Part shown: piece by piece, positions 25,561-36,656 of the stretch | Numbering within the stretch: position 1 is the stretch's first letter | How the letters are laid out: every line of letters starts with the position of its first letter | DNA from: Thunnus maccoyii | Lineage: Eukaryota; Chordata; Actinopteri; Scombriformes; Scombridae | DNA length: 64,000 bases | Direction: 5' to 3' | Assembly (NCBI RefSeq): GCF_910596095.1 | Contig: NC_056534.1 | Span: 12,905,490-12,969,489, forward strand | Notes under the pieces: model-generated | What the model was told of the DNA's origin: nothing | The model's input: the letters and a program-made list of their open reading frames with translations, nothing else | The model's database searches: none | Translations under genes and position numbers: made by a program

Positions 25561-25721
25561 CGGGTTATTTGATCTGAGGCCACCCCCCTGTCTGCCGCTA
25601 AGTGGTATGACCGGCAGCATATGAAGTGCGGCCACTCTGGTAACTTCAACTGACAGCTGCAGAAACCGAGAGAGCGCAGACACAAAGTCAACTAACCAAA
25701 CAGCACGAAAAGACTGTGAAA
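25560..25721 (+). promoter_or_regulatory. uchl1: uchl1 proximal promoter / 5' leader
   Basis: The sequence shifts from AT-rich to GC-richer just before the uchl1 start codon at 25722. No TATA box or clear RE1 silencer site was found. The transcription start is not determinable here. Confidence 0.4.
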
Positions 25722-27211
25722 ATGGAGTGGACCGCGATGGAGATCAACCCTGAGGTGGGAATAATAGCTGTGTTATTTTAACTTTTTCTCCTAACGTTTT
25801 CACAGACAACAAGCTCACCTGTTATCTTTTTGTTTATGTCGTTTCAGATGCTGAACAAGGTGCGTAACAAACGTTAGACACTGAGTAATGGCGACATATT
25901 GTTAACCGTTATTCTCTCTTTAACTGACAGGTAAGTTTTACTGTTGCTATGGTGATGAGATCAGCTAAACGGTTATTGTGACGAACCTTAAAACGCCATC
26001 AGGCCACCACGTCGAAACAATAATATGAATACGTGGGTTATAGTGGTATTTTTTTAACTGTTAAGTGTAATAATAGTTGGCTAATTTTTAAAAGCAACAT
26101 GCTATCACAAACAGGAGAAGCCTTTATCCCATTTTAGTGAGCGGCAGCATCCTTCCTCAGTGTCTGGGCTAAAGGGTGTGGTCTGACCGGACCAGCACAA
26201 CGCAGCATCTTTGAACACAGGGAGTAATTTATGGATGTCGCCACTATAACCTCAACTGTTTGACATCTATTTAAGCTAGCATGTTTTGTTTATTTACTGA
26301 CTGTGTGTTTCAGATGATGAATAAGCTAGGCGTGGGTGAAAGCTGGCGCTTCGTGGATGTGCTCGGGCTGGAGGGTGACCAACTCTCCGCCGTCCCGAAA
26401 CCATGCTGTGCCTTGATGCTGCTCTTCCCTCTGACACAACAGGTAATAATGGGGGTGGTGGTGGTGGTGGTGGAAGGGTGGGGTGATACAGGCTGTCAGG
26501 GGTGGGGTGATACTGAGGTGCAGGGAGGGCACGGATGGAGAGGGAGAAAGAGATGTAATGTCGTTTGATGGGTAGAATAAAGTGAGACTGGGATGTTAGA
26601 GAGGCACTGAATCAGCAGATGCGAAGCTTCCTTTCCACTGTGAAGTCTAATTATCTTGTCAAACCCAAATATAAATCTTTGAGGCTATGGATTTGCTTGT
26701 TTTGTTATCCAGTGAGCCAGACAACATCTCAAGAGTCAACATCTGAGTCAGAATTAGCTGAAATATACAAGGGCTACAAAAATAAGTTTAATGATCAATT
26801 ATCCTAACAATTAGGTTTTTTTCAATTAAATGATTAATCATTTGGTCTACAAAATTTCAGAAAATGCCCACCACAGTTTCTTAGGTTACAGGTTGATGTT
26901 TTCAAATGCTTTGTTTAGCCCACAACAGTTCACAACCCAACTTGATGCAATATACAAAGACATAAAACAGTGACAAGTACCAAATTATCACATCTAAGAA
27001 GCTGTTTTTGCCTCATATATTATTTAAACCAGCAACTCATCAAAATTTTGCCAATGAACTTTCTTTCTGTGGACTAAAAAAGCTCTAAAATGAACTATCC
27101 TCACTGCCATGTTTGTAACGTTTCCAATTGTGACCATAATCCATGTGCACATTTTCAAGTGGCATAACTGGCTGCACACTGTGTTCTCGTGGGCAGATGA
27201 CAATGACCATG

Positions 27212-27247
<36 letters not shown>

Positions 27248-28160
27248 GACTGTGCGTCTGTCTGTGTGTATGCCAGCATGAGTCTTTCAGAAAACAACAG
27301 GCAGACAAGGTGACAGGAGGCTCTGAGGTTTATTTCTTGAAGCAGACAGTGGTCAATTCCTGTGGCACCATCGCCCTGCTGCATGCAGTCGGCAACAACA
27401 AAAACAAATTGACATTTGGTAACTAATATTGATATTACAATTAATACTATTTATTTATAAAGTTAGCATTTTATCAATGACTCAGCAGTTTCTTTTCAAA
27501 GTGCTGAGATATGTGGCATTCATAATTCAGATTACAACCTGCACACTACCTTTTTTTCATGTATATTTTCAGTTGCTTTGTAATGCACAGAAGACCACCA
27601 AACTTGCACCACTCTTTGTTATAGAGTCTAATCCAAGTAGAATCTAAATAAAGAAATAAAAACCCATTGAATTTGTGACGTTGCTGAGATGTCAAGCCCA
27701 TAGACTGCTCTATACAGTGACAATGGCATTACTCATAATTAAGATTTCTCTCCAGAGTAAAGTTTATGCTCAGATGTATTGTTCACAGGTATGAACCTGA
27801 ATTTTAACCTCATAAGGGTGCAAGAATTGGCCCACAAATGGGTTGACAAATGGGGCCTCATAAATATTTGCTGAATTGTCTTGGGCAGAGAAATAAGGTC
27901 ATTTCTTTTAAATGGACAGTACTACTCTTAATTCCCATATTAAAAGTATTCGATGAGGATTGAGGATACATTTATTTGGTGTGGCAGGTTGTGATTTCTG
28001 ATATTTCAATGTAAATAAATGATGTATTTGTTAGTGACTAAGCTAATTCTGCTCTTGGTCTTTTCAGATAGTAACTCTGCCTTGAAGAAGTTTCTAGATG
28101 ATACTGCAGGAATGTCTGCTGATGACCGTGCCAAACAACTGGAGAAGAACCAGGTAAGAT

Positions 28161-28191
<31 letters not shown>

Positions 28192-30415
28192 TGAAGCTGC
28201 TTTATGTGTAAAGGATCATTTATGATATCACTGAGGCTCCATTGCCTATAAGTTTCCTCTTTTATGTCTTTTTTTTACTTTTGTTTGTATAAGTTTACTG
28301 TCCAATATGAATATAACATATAAATGAAACATTGAATAAAAGTGAGAATTTAGCATACTGTATCCCATCATATCTGATGACCTTGATAATTTTACTTGAT
28401 AAATTGAATAGTTGAATTAGTAATCCACAAAACATGCTGTGCATTAAAAACTGAAATAAACCAAAACAAAATGAAATTTCTAGAATTTATGTGGCGTTGT
28501 ATTACCTTCATATTTTGTTTGAGCCACTTGGGGGCTACAGACATCACCGAATCTTTGTCTCTAGAGGGGCTGCTGGACAGTTATTTTAATACGTAATAAT
28601 TGTTGGATACCATTATCTTTAAAATGTATGCTTTTGTTGTCCTAAATTTATTTCTGATGTGAAGTTTCTCTACCAAAAATGTACATTAGTGTAGAGAGTA
28701 GAGTGAGTGTGGCGATATTACTCTGACATGTTCTGCATTTTTCTGTTCCAGGCAATCCAAGAGGCTCATAATGAGGTTGCAGTACAGGGCCAGTGTAGGG
28801 TAAGATTGTGTATTTATATGAGATGTAGTGTTAGCAACATTTTGCTTTGAGATGCTTGTCTTTGCCGAAGCATTTTGTATCATAATATTAATTCAAAATA
28901 TTTATTCCCAATATCCCAATTTACACAGCCGGAAGCAGATAAAGTCAACTTCCACTTTATTGCCTTTGTCAATGTAAATGGACAGCTGTATGAATTCGGT
29001 AAGCATATATATATATATCCTCATTATGCACATTCCTGTATGTGTTTTCACATTTTGGATTCCTAACAGTCTCATTTGCTTTTAAGATGGGAGAATGAAT
29101 GGACCTGTAAAACATGGAGCAACCAAAGATGAGTCCTTTGTAACGGTATGTAGAGCGAACGAGTCAGTTCAGTTCTGGATATATAAAAATATAACCTCTA
29201 GCCAACCAATCCCTCTGTGCACATGATCAGTGATGAGTCATGGTATTAAACGGGAATAGGGAGTGGCAGTTCCTGACTGTCTTTGTGCAATCAATAAACT
29301 CTGCTGATGCTTCCTCTCAAATATCTCCAATAGATAAGTAGGGAACTGTGAAGATCACTGTTAAACTTCAGAATATAGTTAAAAGCAAATTAAATATCAA
29401 TGTCTACAATAATTTAAATATAAAGATAGTTGGAATTTAAGTAATACTGTTTGTTGCCAGTAATGTTTCACTTAACACTTGGTGGTGGCCCACAGGCTAG
29501 GCCAGTTAAATAATACAATTTTCATATTATTAACATAAAGTTCAAACTCTATTGGAAATGCCAAATGAACAAGGCTGATATGACTGGAAAAATGCTGATT
29601 ATAGTCAGTTTTCTGTTTTGCAATGCAAGTCATGGAGGGTCACGTCTATTCAACTCCGAGCCTTTTGTCGAACAGCCACTAGAGGGCTCCACGTGCATTA
29701 GCAATGAAACTGCAACATTCTGCAGTAAAAGTAGAGATGCTTCCCTAAATTAATCTTTGAGTTAAAGTCCAGGATTCAAAATTCTACCTCAGAGTATGGA
29801 TGAGCAATATTGAGAAAATGGTATATTATAAAATCAGTTATAATTATTATATTTTTTGACCAACTGCCAGAAGCTATTTACAGAATTTTTTTTATTTTTT
29901 TTTACAAAATTTTATGAACAGAGGCATTCGTTTCACTCAGCTTGAACAGTGTAATAAGTTAAGAAGATTTACTTAAAACATGGCATTACAAACCTGGAAA
30001 ATACAATGTTTTAAGCTATTACAATATTAATATTTTAGTGATGTTACCCAGCCCTACTGGAGAATACAAACACACTAGCAGTGGAATGTACTTGAATATT
30101 ATATAAGATCAAAATCAGCCTTCTTTGGGACGTTCTGTCCTCTGCAACTTGTAAGCTGAGGTGTCAGTCAAGTGGATTTTTCAAATTTCCATTTTCAAAG
30201 TACAATATTTCTAATTGAAGTATAGTGGATAAAAAGTATTATCATTTAAATGATACTTAACATCAAAATCCCATGTAACAGTCGTACCTAAATAAACATA
30301 TGTACTTGTGTCTCTTTTTATCCATGTCCAGGATGCAGCCAAAGTGTGCCGCGGATTTATGGAAAGAGAGCAAGGCGAAGTGCGTTTCTCTGCCGTGGCT
30401 TTTTGTCAGAGCTAG
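25722..30415 (+). CDS. uchl1: Ubiquitin C-terminal hydrolase L1, complete (9 exons, 220 aa)
   Basis: Peptidase C12 deubiquitinase that cleaves small adducts from the ubiquitin C-terminus, abundant in neurons. Exons: 25722-25754, 25848-25859 (12 nt), 26314-26442, 27277-27418, 28068-28153, 28752-28799, 28929-28998, 29087-29145, 30332-30415. The total is 663 nt and all junctions are GT-AG. The protein starts [15 protein letters not shown], then [16 protein letters not shown]. The catalytic set is visible: Gln81 (oxyanion) and Cys87 in [10 protein letters not shown], His159 in DKVNFHFI, Asp174 in EFDGRM. Length is close to human (223 aa). It is UCHL1 rather than UCHL3 by the MEINPE and [12 protein letters not shown] segments. 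The C-terminus FCQS is one residue short of the CKAA end known in human. Neighbour limch1 follows on the same strand, as I recall for human 4p13. Confidence 0.96.
25848..25859 (+). other. uchl1: uchl1 12-nt microexon (MLNK)
   Basis: Flanked by GTTTCAG upstream and GTGCGT downstream, in phase 0 on both sides. It encodes Met-Leu-Asn-Lys, which aligns with MLNK directly after MEINPE in human UCHL1. Skipping it would remove four residues without changing frame. Confidence 0.85.
26815..27010. mobile_element. Diverged TAGGGCTGCAAC-family fragment in uchl1 intron 3
   Basis: ATGATTAATCATTTGGTCTA, CAAAATTTCAGAAAATG and GATGTTTTCAAATGC resemble internal pieces of the hAT-like family also seen at 11360-11771. 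The ends are lost. Confidence 0.45.
27215..27252. repeat. (GT)n upstream of uchl1 exon 4 acceptor
   Basis: The TG array lies about 25 bp 5' of the exon beginning at 27277 and occupies the usual polypyrimidine-tract region. Confidence 0.9.
28158..28187. repeat. (CA)n immediately after uchl1 exon 5 donor
   Basis: The exon ends at 28153, the donor is GTAAGAT, and ACACAC begins at once. Confidence 0.9.
29785..30057. mobile_element. hAT-like MITE fragment in uchl1 intron 8
   Basis: Ends ...GATGTTACCCAGCCCTA, similar to the right end of the element at 3502-3848. The left end (GGATGAGCAATATTGAG) is degenerate. No coding capacity. Confidence 0.4.
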
Positions 30416-31410
30416 ATTGTAAGACACAGAACCAAATTATGAACCAAAATGTCCCGGAGCACTCACATGGCAAACACAACCACGTGTACACATACATCTG
30501 CAGACACTATGCACTATAAAGCACACATTGTTTCCACATATTTCACTCTCATCTCGTGAACAAAGCATTCTTTAGCACACGTACACACAAACACAGTGAA
30601 CATGTTTTCCTCTGCTAACACTTAACTGATACAAGCTTGTCCCTTTGTATGTGACATCATTTAGCAGTGAAAATTGTAAAACATGAGAACTGATCTCACC
30701 ACTGCTTGTGCGCATGTGTGTATTTGCCTTTTTGCATCTTTTTTTTTTTTTTTTTAATGTAATCACTGGTGCATCTGTGTTGAACTAAGACTGATGCTTA
30801 AAATGCCTTTTGTACCAATCAGAGTGGGAAGGAAAAGGCAGAAAACTTGTATGGGGAAACTTTCTGCCTGTTTTCTCTGAATGCCTCCAGTTGCTGTGTG
30901 GTTGAGTTTATAAGGTTTTGACATTCCTCAGAACAGCCCAAATGTGTCCGTAGGAATAATTTAACCATTGTTCGGAGCTTGCAAAAAAACCCTTTTGAGT
31001 GGTGTCCTCGGGTGTTGTACTGACATTTCCCAGAAAAACTGAGGTTTCCTTTGAGGAGTTTGAATTTGAAGAGCAAAATGATGGCGACAGTGACGGGATT
31101 ACAATCATCCTTTTGTTTCGAATTTTGTTTGCACTTCTATTTGAAATAAAGTTAACAATCTACAAAATGCTCACACTGTCAATAGCACTGTTAGTGTGGA
31201 AGTTCGGAAAACTCTAAATTCCAAACAAGGTAGGGATCATCCGAATAAAGTGCTACTCTCTGTTGGGTTATTATTGTGCCGTGCAGGGTGATAGTACAGT
31301 ATGTCTAGGCTGTGTACCAATTGTTTACCTTTTTGCAAATACTCTGTTGCTGTAGTTCTATTGGTGATGCAGCTGTTTGGAATTCAATAAAGCAACCCTT
31401 ACACTTCAAT
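30416..31410 (+). other. uchl1: uchl1 3'UTR with poly(A) signals
   Basis: Follows the TAG at 30413-30415. AATAAA hexamers occur near 31144, 31233 and 31386. The last is followed by a GT-rich stretch (GTGTGTTTGTATTTG near 31416) typical of a cleavage region, so the long 3' end at about 31410 is favoured. Confidence 0.55.
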
Positions 31411-33661
31411 CGCGTCTCCTGGTGTGTTTGTATTTGTTAGTAGACAAATTACAGTGTCTACCTGCCCTGTTTTCTGCATCAGTTATTGTGAGTGATAGTG
31501 GATTTATAGTATGTAATGTCAAATGTTCAAAGCCGGATGTTTAATTTTTGAGGCCTGTATATAACCCCTCATAAACCCCAAATGATATTCTCCCCAATAT
31601 GCTATTATAGTCATGTAACTGCTTCTTAAACTTGTTTAGCCCATAATTAAATATGAGGTTATGGGTTTGAACCACAGTAATCTGTCTTTCCTTGACTCCT
31701 CCGGTCAGCAGTATCTTATCATTTTAACCTACACCTACTCATACTTTGTCATATGAAGTGCTTTGGAGCTCACTCTGACTGTTCCTGACTGCAATTTAGC
31801 TGTAAAAGGCGGAAACACAAGGACGACAAAAAAGTTGACAGCAGATAACCTGGTCGCTCTACTCATCACTGTGGGACAATAAGATCTCTCTCTGTTGCAA
31901 AACAGATAAAGAGATTATATATAAAGATATAAAGAGATTTATAAGAGAGGGAGTGTGACAAAGTAGTCTATGAAGCATATTTTTGACAACATTATTCTGA
32001 AACTGGGTTATGTCACTCATTGAAATGCACAGATATTTTCAGAGTTAGGGAGGAACACTAAAACCCAAAGAGAGGCCAATACCCATGTGGTAGCAAAGCA
32101 GCCTGGGCAGACACATGTACGGAAGATTTATAATGCCTTTATGGAAAACAGGCTGTCTCTCATGGCTGCCATCAGCTCTTGACAGCAATGACAAACTCCG
32201 CCCACAGTCGAGCCCCCAAATTGTGATTGGATAGTTGATTGTTTTATCATTTTGGCACTGACAATAACACTCCATCTTGAAATGAAAACTAATGAAAACC
32301 TCCTCCTACTACCTCCTCCTAATAAAAATCACCTCCTAATGAAAACTAATTACAGTGCTTTGTATTTAGTATCAGTTAGGTCTACGGTGCCCTCTGTTGG
32401 ACAACACTGGAACGCAATACATATCGTCATTTTGTTTTCTGTGTTGTGATTTGATTTTATGGAAAATTCATATAGCAATTAAAGTTCAGTAAAGACAAAA
32501 AGATAAATAATAGTCCTTTTAACATACAGTATGTTTTTCATTTATTTATGACACAGAAATATTATGATAAGGAAAAATGTCGTTATTTTAAATCTTCCAT
32601 ATATACCCTTACATTCAGGCGATTGGGCAAAGTAACATGAACAGAAAATTAAAGTCTTGACCTGCCATTCGAAAAGGTCACTTTTGCATTCAACACTAAA
32701 AGGTCAGGAGTGATCATCACCCAATCATGTGTGCAACTGTTATCATCCTCACTGACTGCTTTCAATGCTGAGTCAGTGTCAAAAATGCAGTCGAGGCTGA
32801 AATTTGTGTAATAGGATATGGATTTTGTGCTGTGCAACGTGTACTTCATGTCACTATCATGTAGGTCTGTGTTTTGGAGGGGATTTGGGGATTTCAGCAA
32901 CCTGACAATCACTTGGTGGATATTTTATAGGCTATATGCCTGTGAATGCTGACAGCTGAAATACCTTGCAAAGCATTGCTGCAAATACAAAACACTTGTT
33001 CAGCATCCCCATCTGTGCAACTTTGCAGAATATGGTTACCATCTTATACTACATTTAGGGATATGGCAGGTAATAAGTGGTATGGTGGTGTTTTACTCAT
33101 TATCACAGGGTGGGATTATTGGTGCCATGATTCAGTATGTCATGCAGATTCTCATGAAGAACTTGTGTACCAAGTTTAATTTTATATAAGACATAATTGC
33201 AGAAATATCATGTTATAATGTTACTTTACTGTGGGTAGAATTATATCAAATGTTACACACTTGTGCAGTGCAGGTTTATATACAACATTCCCAAATTTGG
33301 TTGCAATCCAATTAAGCATTGAAGAGTTCAAAAAAAACTTCAAAAGTTTGGCAACCAATTACAGACAAACAGTGAGTGTAAGTTTTTTCTGGGGTCATCT
33401 AAATATGGTATTTACTAAGTTTGGTGAAGATTAGATTAAATATTTGCCAACAGAAGCAAAAAAATTGCAGAAAATATTTCCAGGCGCAAATGGGCGCAAG
33501 TTATGTAAGACGCCTAATAAGTGACCACATGGTGGCGCTATTGGTCCCATGTGTTAATATGTTAAGCATTTTCTCATGGGGCACCTGTACATGTAGTATG
33601 AATACTTAAGCACTTTTAGTTTTTGAGATACCACCTTGCAAACATTCCTCCCATAGACTTT

Positions 33662-33955
33662 CTGTCATGGACTCTGTTTTTGGACTTTTTGTGTTTTGGG
33701 ATTTCTGGGCTTTTTGTGTTTTGGGGTTTTGGCTTTGTTTGTTGCAGATGAGAGATTGTATTGTTGCTTGGGTATTTGAGTTGTATTCATGTTTATTCTG
33801 TGGCGGTTCTATGTAGGTCAGTTTATTATGAAGAGTTTTGGGTTTTTTGCTGTGTTCACTCCTGTGTTCCTGTGCTTCCTTTGCCCATCTACCCACCTGC
33901 ATCGAGCATCGTTAGCCCTGCCCTGCTCTGTGTTTCCCCACACCTGCCCCATATC
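33662..33955 (+). mobile_element. Retroelement-like fragment related to the 22540-22913 insert
   Basis: Begins TGTCATGGACTCTGTTTTTG. It shares the pattern TTGTATTCATGTTTATTCTG and the CTGCCCTGCTC...CCACACCTGCCC portion with the insertion in copy B. It is truncated on the right, with no ORF of interest. Confidence 0.45.
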
Positions 33956-34265
33956 ATAAATAAACCTTTGAAAAACATTTGGGCCGTATATTTTGAGAAG
34001 CATGCACTTCTAGGGCGTTGTTGTTGTATCCAGGTAGGAGGGTATCCTGGACCAGCTGCAGTGAACTGCTACCTTCCAGGACCCCCCCCCCCTTCCACCC
34101 CTCAAGCACTGGTGCTCATGGGTGCAACTGTGAGTGTCGGTCAGGCACCTGGGACCAGCCACAGCTAGCTGCTGCCTTCCCAGCACCCAGGCCAACGTTC
34201 CCATACTTCCCCATAAGAAAAGCAGGACCAGCCGCAGTGAACTTCTGCCTCTGACTTTTGCCTGA

Positions 34266-34510
34266 AGTATTCAGGTGAAATAAACCTTTAAAACTATAAA
34301 AAGATAGACAGAAAGTAGCATTTAGGTGGAATAAACCTTTAAACCTGTAATTAGTTAGACAGAAAGCAGTATTTGAGTGGAATAAACCTTTAAACCTATA
34401 GTTAGTTAGACAGAATGGAGTATTTAGGTGGAATAAACCTTTAAACCTATAATTAGTTAGACAGAAAGCAGTGTTTGAGTGGAATAAACCTTTTAAACTA
34501 TAAAAACTTG
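34266..34510. repeat. 51-bp minisatellite (5 units)
   Basis: GGAATAAACCTTTAAAC recurs with AATAAACC at 34279, 34330, 34381, 34432 and 34483, exactly 51 bp apart. A stray related copy lies near 34625-34665. Because 51 is divisible by three, the minus strand stays open and reads as a 17-residue repeat (core FKGLFHSNTAFCL). There is no start context or neighbouring exon to suggest a gene. Confidence 0.9.
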
Positions 34511-34739
34511 CCAAAGGGAATGTAGATGAAAATGAGCTATAAGCTAAATCTGGTACAGTACATCAAATGGTAACATTTATGTTTAACTCTGTACATGGTC
34601 CCAATAAATAAATAAGATCAAAAAGTTAGACAGAGAGTAGTATTTGGGTGGAATAAACCTTTAAAACAGATCTAAAAATTGCTTGACAGCACAGCACACA
34701 CGTTGCTATGGTGACAGTACACCCCTGTGAGTGAGTGAA

Positions 34740-35540
34740 GACGGGTGTGACAAGCTGTTTCTAAGCTAAAGTCAGGCATGAACAACTTCTTATAACTCAA
34801 AAACTAAAAGTCACATTGAAAAAATTTCTTCAGTTTGAGTGACCCAAGACTTCAGTGGTGATACTCTTGTAGGATATGTCTGTATGATCTAAGATAAAAG
34901 AGCTGTGATCATTTACTTATCATTTTACTTATACCCATCATCTCTGTTTTTGAGGAAGATTTATACCTCAGATAATATTGGACATACACTTTTGGGCAAT
35001 TTATTCAAAAACCGTGAGCTCTATTTTAATGGAAGTAACATTGGATGAGACAGGATAAGTTTGTCTATACTTTTGTATAAATTGTGCTTGTAGAGTGTAA
35101 GAGGTGGAAGTAAGATTATAATGTGTTGAAGATTTTTGATAAAAATGTGAAGGCCTGAACATTCAGTGTGTGATGTTGTGAGTGACATCACTCACTCTGG
35201 GTCTGAACATTACGCGCTATACACACTAATGAAAATTTCATGAAACTTGAACTGTGACTGTGTAAACACCGTAAAAGATATCAAAAAGCTGAATACAAGT
35301 TTAATAGCTGAAAGTCTTGTGACCCGTTTGAAGCTGAAATTAAGTCTCTAGCTGGAAGTATGTGGAAGTAGTTGTATTGCAAAGTGGAGTGGGTTGAAGA
35401 GGATTTGAACATTCTGTCCCTTAATTCAATGGCAGAAATTTTTTGATAAAAGCTTAACATTTTAAGAAGTATAAAAGGTAGAAAAAAGCTGAATGCAAGC
35501 CTAAATGTCCTTAAAGAGCTAAGCATTTTGATAGTATAAA
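34740..35540. repeat. Possible old interspersed repeat
   Basis: The stretch has the wording of teleost dispersed repeats (for example GCTGAAATTAAGTCTCTAGC and GGAAGTATGTGGAAGTAGTT), judged by eye only. No termini were identified. Confidence 0.25.
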
Positions 35541-36199
35541 AAATGCATCAGCTTGCATTTATGTTCCAATCAGGCACAGAGCACACTCTAGATGGCAAAC
35601 AGCCCTCCTGTTGTTTGGATGCTACACCTCTCCAGGTTGTTTGTGTAGGAGTTTATTTCTGGTAATTTTATTAAACACAACATTATTTAGAAATATGCAC
35701 CACATAAGCACAATATGACACCTTTGTGTCAACATTGGGCCTCTGGATTAGGTAGAAATGCAGTTTATATTTTGCAATAATGGTAGAATATATTTCCAAA
35801 CAAATTTGCAGTTGATGGAGTTACCACAAACCATAAACCTGGGGACCTTTGGGGCCCCTGAGGGTCTAATCCAGTTTGTGGCAAAGGCTTTGAAACAGCA
35901 TTTAGATCTTAATGTTAGGAAATAAATTTTAAAGACAACTGAAAAGTTAAGAAGCTTAATTATAAGTTACAACAAGATTTTGAGGTATCGTTGTCCCATT
36001 TGCGTGTTAAATGAATGTATACACAGGCTAAAACTATCTCCCATGGACTCAAAAATGAGCTGTTCCCTTTCTAATTTTTGACATTTGCTTGATTATTTTG
36101 CTCTCCATCTTAAATCCAGTAGACTTTCTATGGCTCAGGTGCATGAAGCAAATCTCCTCAAACAGCCACTTCCAGCTGACGCATGAGAAATAACGGGAC

Positions 36200-36656
36200 A
36201 TCTTTTGCAATCCCCCTCATCTCTCTCTCTCGCTCTCTCTCTCTCCTCTATCTTCTCCTATCTCTCTCGACCTCCCCCGCACAGATTCCTGCCTGCGCGT
36301 TCACGTCTCCTAAAATGCGCGGCAGCAGCAACAGCAGCGGTGGTGGCTGAGGGACAGGACGGCGTCAGTCTTGCTCAGTTCGGCGTGGAAGAAATCGTTA
36401 TTTTTAGCACCTGGTTCGTGTTGCAGCGCCGGGGTCGCCAGAGGCTCTTTCTCCATCTCAGTTTGAGGACTACGCAACGCACCCGCGCGCGGAGCAACGG
36501 TAGAGAGCGAGGAGGAGGATAACGGATTGACAGAGCGGGGAGGGGAGCACCACCACCACCACCGCACGTCTGACGGACGGGAGCTTTATCACATATCACG
36601 TATCATCACCGCCCGACAGACTCCCCCGGTCCTCGTTTTAAACGGCCTGCCCGGAG
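36200..36656 (+). promoter_or_regulatory. limch1: limch1 promoter and 5'UTR, CpG-rich
   Basis: A pyrimidine-rich CTCTCT stretch (36215-36265) is followed by a CpG-rich segment up to the ATG at 36657, and CpG density stays high to about 37260. No TATA box was seen, so this looks like a CpG-island promoter. Exon and TSS limits are approximate. Confidence 0.55.

Larger units (their letters stand above)
31440..36190. other. uchl1-limch1 intergenic region
   Basis: No gene is supported. Repeat-like stretches are a retroelement-like fragment (33662-33955), a 51-bp minisatellite (34266-34510) and probable old transposon debris between 34740 and 35540. ORFs are short and unsupported. Confidence 0.6.

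Noticed and set aside
34266..34510. Regularly spaced repeats that could suggest a CRISPR array
   Set aside because: The units are contiguous 51-bp minisatellite repeats without unique spacers, in a vertebrate genome.
34116..34514. 132-codon minus-strand ORF with 17-residue repeats
   Set aside because: Explained by a 51-bp minisatellite. No start context, signal or neighbouring exon supports a gene.
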